DNA of 64,000 bases, from NCBI RefSeq assembly GCF_032362555.1, contig NC_083519.1, positions 9,813,501 through 9,877,500 on the forward strand, in the 5' to 3' direction. The notes under the pieces are model-generated. The model saw only the letters and a program-made list of their open reading frames with translations. It did not search any database and was not told the DNA's origin. Positions 61,393 through 64,000 of this stretch are shown piece by piece. This DNA is from Amyelois transitella. Lineage: Eukaryota > Arthropoda > Insecta > Lepidoptera > Pyralidae. The translations under genes were made by a program, and so were the position numbers. Positions within the stretch are counted from its first letter, which is position 1; the number at the start of each line of letters is the position of its first letter.

Positions 61393-61648
61393 CATTACAT
61401 ACATATGGTCACGTCTATATCCCTTGCGGGTTAGACAGAGCCAGAGACAGTCTTGAAAAGACTGAATGGCCACGTTTAGCTATTTGGCTTAATAATAGAA
61501 TTGAGATTCAAATAGTGACAAGTTGCTAGCCCATCGCCTAAAAAAAGAATCCCAAGTTTGTAAGCCTATTCCTTAGTCGCCTTTCACGACATCCATGGGA
61601 AAGATATGAAGTGATCATTGTTTACAGTGCCGAAAACCACACGGCGCT
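61393..61648 (-). repeat. Family A SINE-like element, near full length
   Basis: attacatacatatggtcacg to gccgaaaaccacacggcg. 'ccagagacagt' shows a small internal duplication. Confidence 0.87.
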
Positions 61649-62039
61649 GTTTGTATATACATACAATACACACACATGTCCCGAAATCTTAAAGCCTGTT
61701 TCACAGAGCATAGTTTACTGCGCCCTCTTTTCCTTTGCAGTTGAGTGATACGGCCTCTATGGCATCCTTAATCAATATTTCTTCAGTAGCCCAAAACTTT
61801 GCCTAATTAAGGACGCGTTGATTTGATTTATTGACCAAAGTTGTGGGCACATTGTCTTCCTGGGCACATAGAAAGGAAAGGCACTTAAGAATGGTGTAGT
61901 TGGACTACTACGTATATACTCTAAGCTTAACAAAGCTAAATAAACAACAACATTCACTTATCCTGGTTCTGGTCTTGTCTTTGGGTTGCGGAGGTCAGAC
62001 GAATCGCTTTGCTTGAAAGTCATTCTTCTTCCTCCTGGC
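61649..62039. other. Intronic stretch, nothing recognised
   Basis: Possibly includes an upstream part of repeat D (61960-62040). No TM7 exon seen. Confidence 0.4.
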
Positions 62040-62290
62040 TTTAGTCCCGGTTGCATCCTCACCAATCTGGAGAGGAGCCCGGGGTATGCCTTTGACCATG
62101 GATCCTGGATTGGGTGAGTCAGGTTTTTAAACAAAGCGACTCCTATCTGACCTCCGCAACTTATGAAGGTAAACATAACCCGTATTGGATCGATCATGGT
62201 TACACGTCCAGTTGCCTGAATGTGTAGGTTTCCTCAAGATGTTTTCCTTCACCGTAAAAGAATCGGTTAGTATTCAAACTAATGTACATA
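62040..62290 (+). repeat. Dispersed repeat D, longest copy
   Basis: ccggttgcatcctcaccaat, gcctttgaccatggatcctg, cgactcctatctgacctccg, acacgtccagttgcctgaat and tttcctcaagatgttttcct. Class unknown; it resembles a LINE or SINE 3' region. Confidence 0.75.
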
Positions 62291-63479
62291 AATTTGGAAT
62301 AACTTGAAAATCAACATCTCAAACGGGTATTTATAATTTTATTTTTTGAGTTAAAGTTAAGTATAAAAATAAACATAAAATGAATCATTTTACCTAACTA
62401 AGATTAAGAATTGAATTTGGCAATTTTAGTTATAATACAAAATAAAGTTGAAAGCGTCTCAAAATGTTTACTTGACAGCTAGACTTGACGAGAGTAAAAA
62501 AAAATATATATATTTTATTTTTGATAATGCATTTCTTACTTTGAAACTAAACAATAGAATTTATTTTAGAACCAACTCAATCGAACAGCTGCTTGAGATC
62601 ATCAAAAGACGTGATTGTGAATTAACAATATTACAGTCAAGATAATTCAGAGGCTGGAACTTATTTTAATAAACTTTGTATTGGATTTAGAAATTGGATT
62701 ATATAACTTTACATCTAGATTTTTATTTGTATTATCAAACCATGAAAACATATCTGAGATCTAATCGCATTACTTTCAACGCAATAGTTCTTGTGTAATG
62801 CGAGTGAAAACATACAGACAGACATATAGAAATACTTAAAAATCACATTTTTAGCTACTCTTGGTCGATCGCCCATAATGTCCATATCGATTTTTTGATT
62901 ATGTCTTTAATGGACAGACATCAGTCAGTTTCAATTGTATTATCCGTATAGACGGATGTATGAGTTAAAAAACAAAACCCCTCTTCTACCTCCAGGGTTA
63001 ATTCATTATCATGAACAAGATCATTGACCTGACAGGAGTTTGATCTAAGTGCCCTTGCGTGATGTTGAACGCAATTCGGTAGGTATACTTGATTCGTGTA
63101 GCCAACACTTCCGCTTTGACAGTGAATTTAAATAATTAAAAAGTTAATTTGGCAATGTGGATATGAGAAATAAAAAAAAAAACAAAAAGAAACAGTAATA
63201 ATAAAACCATTTAAAATATTCTTAAACTTACAATTTGGTTTACAGTTTTTTCGATGCAAAATCAGATATTAGTTTTTCTAATTGTACAGGTTAAGAGTAC
63301 TATTTGTAATCTTGCTAAAAAAGTCTAAGTTAATGAAGAATTTTGACCAAAAAAAATAATACTCATTCCGTGAAGGAAATCACTAAAATGATCACTTAGC
63401 TCTCAAAAATCGTTGGGACAGTCTTCAGAGGAGAGGAATGGAGCATTTAAAGGGGGAAGGAAAAGGGCTAGACGAACAT
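62291..63479. other. AT-rich intronic stretch, nothing recognised
   Basis: About 1.2 kb. The longest open frames have no recognisable family, and no receptor TM7 (NPxxY-type) exon is present. Confidence 0.45.
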
Positions 63480-63755
63480 AAATACATATAGTCACATCTA
63501 TATCTCTTGGGGGGGAAATAGAGCCGAAAATCTTGAAAAGCTTGAAAGGCCTCTTTGTTTTAATTATTTCTTTGCAATGTTATAAATCTTCTCTGATAAT
63601 ATATGTTAAATGATAACTTGTAACATATAATCCCGTCTGTATCCCTTGCGGTGTAGACAGAGCCAACAAACAAAAAAAAACCGAAAGGCCACGTTCAGCT
63701 GTATGGCTAAATGATAGAATCGAAATTCAAATAGTGACAGGTTTCTGTGAAAGAT
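63480..63755 (-). repeat. Two partial family A elements
   Basis: 63480-63560 (acatatagtcacatctatat, degenerate) and 63625-63750 (acatataatcccgtctgtat to gtgacaggtttctg), both reverse. Confidence 0.7.
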
Positions 63756-64000
63756 GAAGTCTCTGAGAATGTGGCGTGATTTTTTTAATGTATATTTATG
63801 TGATACAGTTATAGTCTATAACCAGCCGAAGTCAATAGTTGGCAACACTGGTAATTACAGCGATGGCGTCTGATTTATTCAGCGACACCAAGGCCCGCCA
63901 TCACGGGACACCCCCTAATTTCATCCCTAAGACTGTTGACCTCGAAATCAGGGATTTTTTGGGTCACAAACATAGACATAGATGTTGTTAGATACCGCGT
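63756..64000. other. Window edge, nothing recognised
   Basis: Includes a GC-richer stretch (63860-63930). No exon could be supported. Confidence 0.35.

Noticed and set aside
62448..62645. Candidate last exon of the GPCR
   Set aside because: The translated sequence lacks any TM7 or NPxxY-like motif and is not hydrophobic in the right pattern.
1..64000. A clustered multi-gene system such as defence or biosynthesis
   Set aside because: The five host genes belong to unrelated pathways and are separated by kilobases of repeats. No functional cluster is supported.

Overview
The window is nuclear DNA of an insect, almost certainly a moth or butterfly. It is AT-rich, intron-rich and packed with short dispersed repeats of lepidopteran style: TC...CTAG Helitron-like elements, tRNA-derived SINEs, and a very abundant ~260 bp SINE-like family with a TATG tail. 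The host genes are also insect types: an epsilon-class GST, a glycosidase with a trefoil domain, and a neuropeptide receptor of the AKH/corazonin group. The species cannot be named from the sequence alone.

Layout. (1) 330-14795, + strand: a complete nine-exon UBE2Q-type ubiquitin-conjugating enzyme gene (379 aa). Intron 3 holds a young, apparently intact Ty3/Gypsy (CsRn1-type) retrotransposon in antisense (3164-7745). Intron 7 holds a 914 bp minisatellite. (2) 16194-20845, - strand: an epsilon-class GST whose exons 2-5 are open and well spliced, but whose exon 1 ends in a stop with no splice donor, so it is probably a pseudogene. (3) 24810-25835, - strand: an intronless ribose-phosphate pyrophosphokinase with Asp replacing the usual Gly in the PRPP loop. 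(4) 26530-36732, - strand: a six-exon, 906-aa type II membrane protein of glycoside hydrolase family 31 that has lost its nucleophile motif. Its intron 4 contains a U1 snRNA gene on the same strand (about 30381-30543). (5) 44748-60612, + strand: the first five coding exons of a class A neuropeptide GPCR (TM1 to TM6). The TM7 exon must lie beyond the right edge.

The remaining DNA is introns and intergenic sequence dominated by mobile elements: more than 60 copies or fragments of the SINE-like family A, seven copies of a tRNA-headed SINE (family B), about nine Helitron-like copies, a deleted Harbinger-like DNA transposon with recognisable terminal repeats (40863-42280), a 5'-truncated LINE (55253-56800), and several LINE 3' ends. 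The last 45 bp of family A closely resemble the end of one LINE family, which suggests that this LINE's machinery mobilised family A.

No operon-like or defence-type system is visible; the genes are functionally unrelated neighbours. The most notable points are the nested U1 snRNA gene, the two enzymes with altered catalytic motifs, the broken GST, and several structural products of repeat turnover. Exon coordinates come from reading frames and splice consensus by eye, without transcript data.
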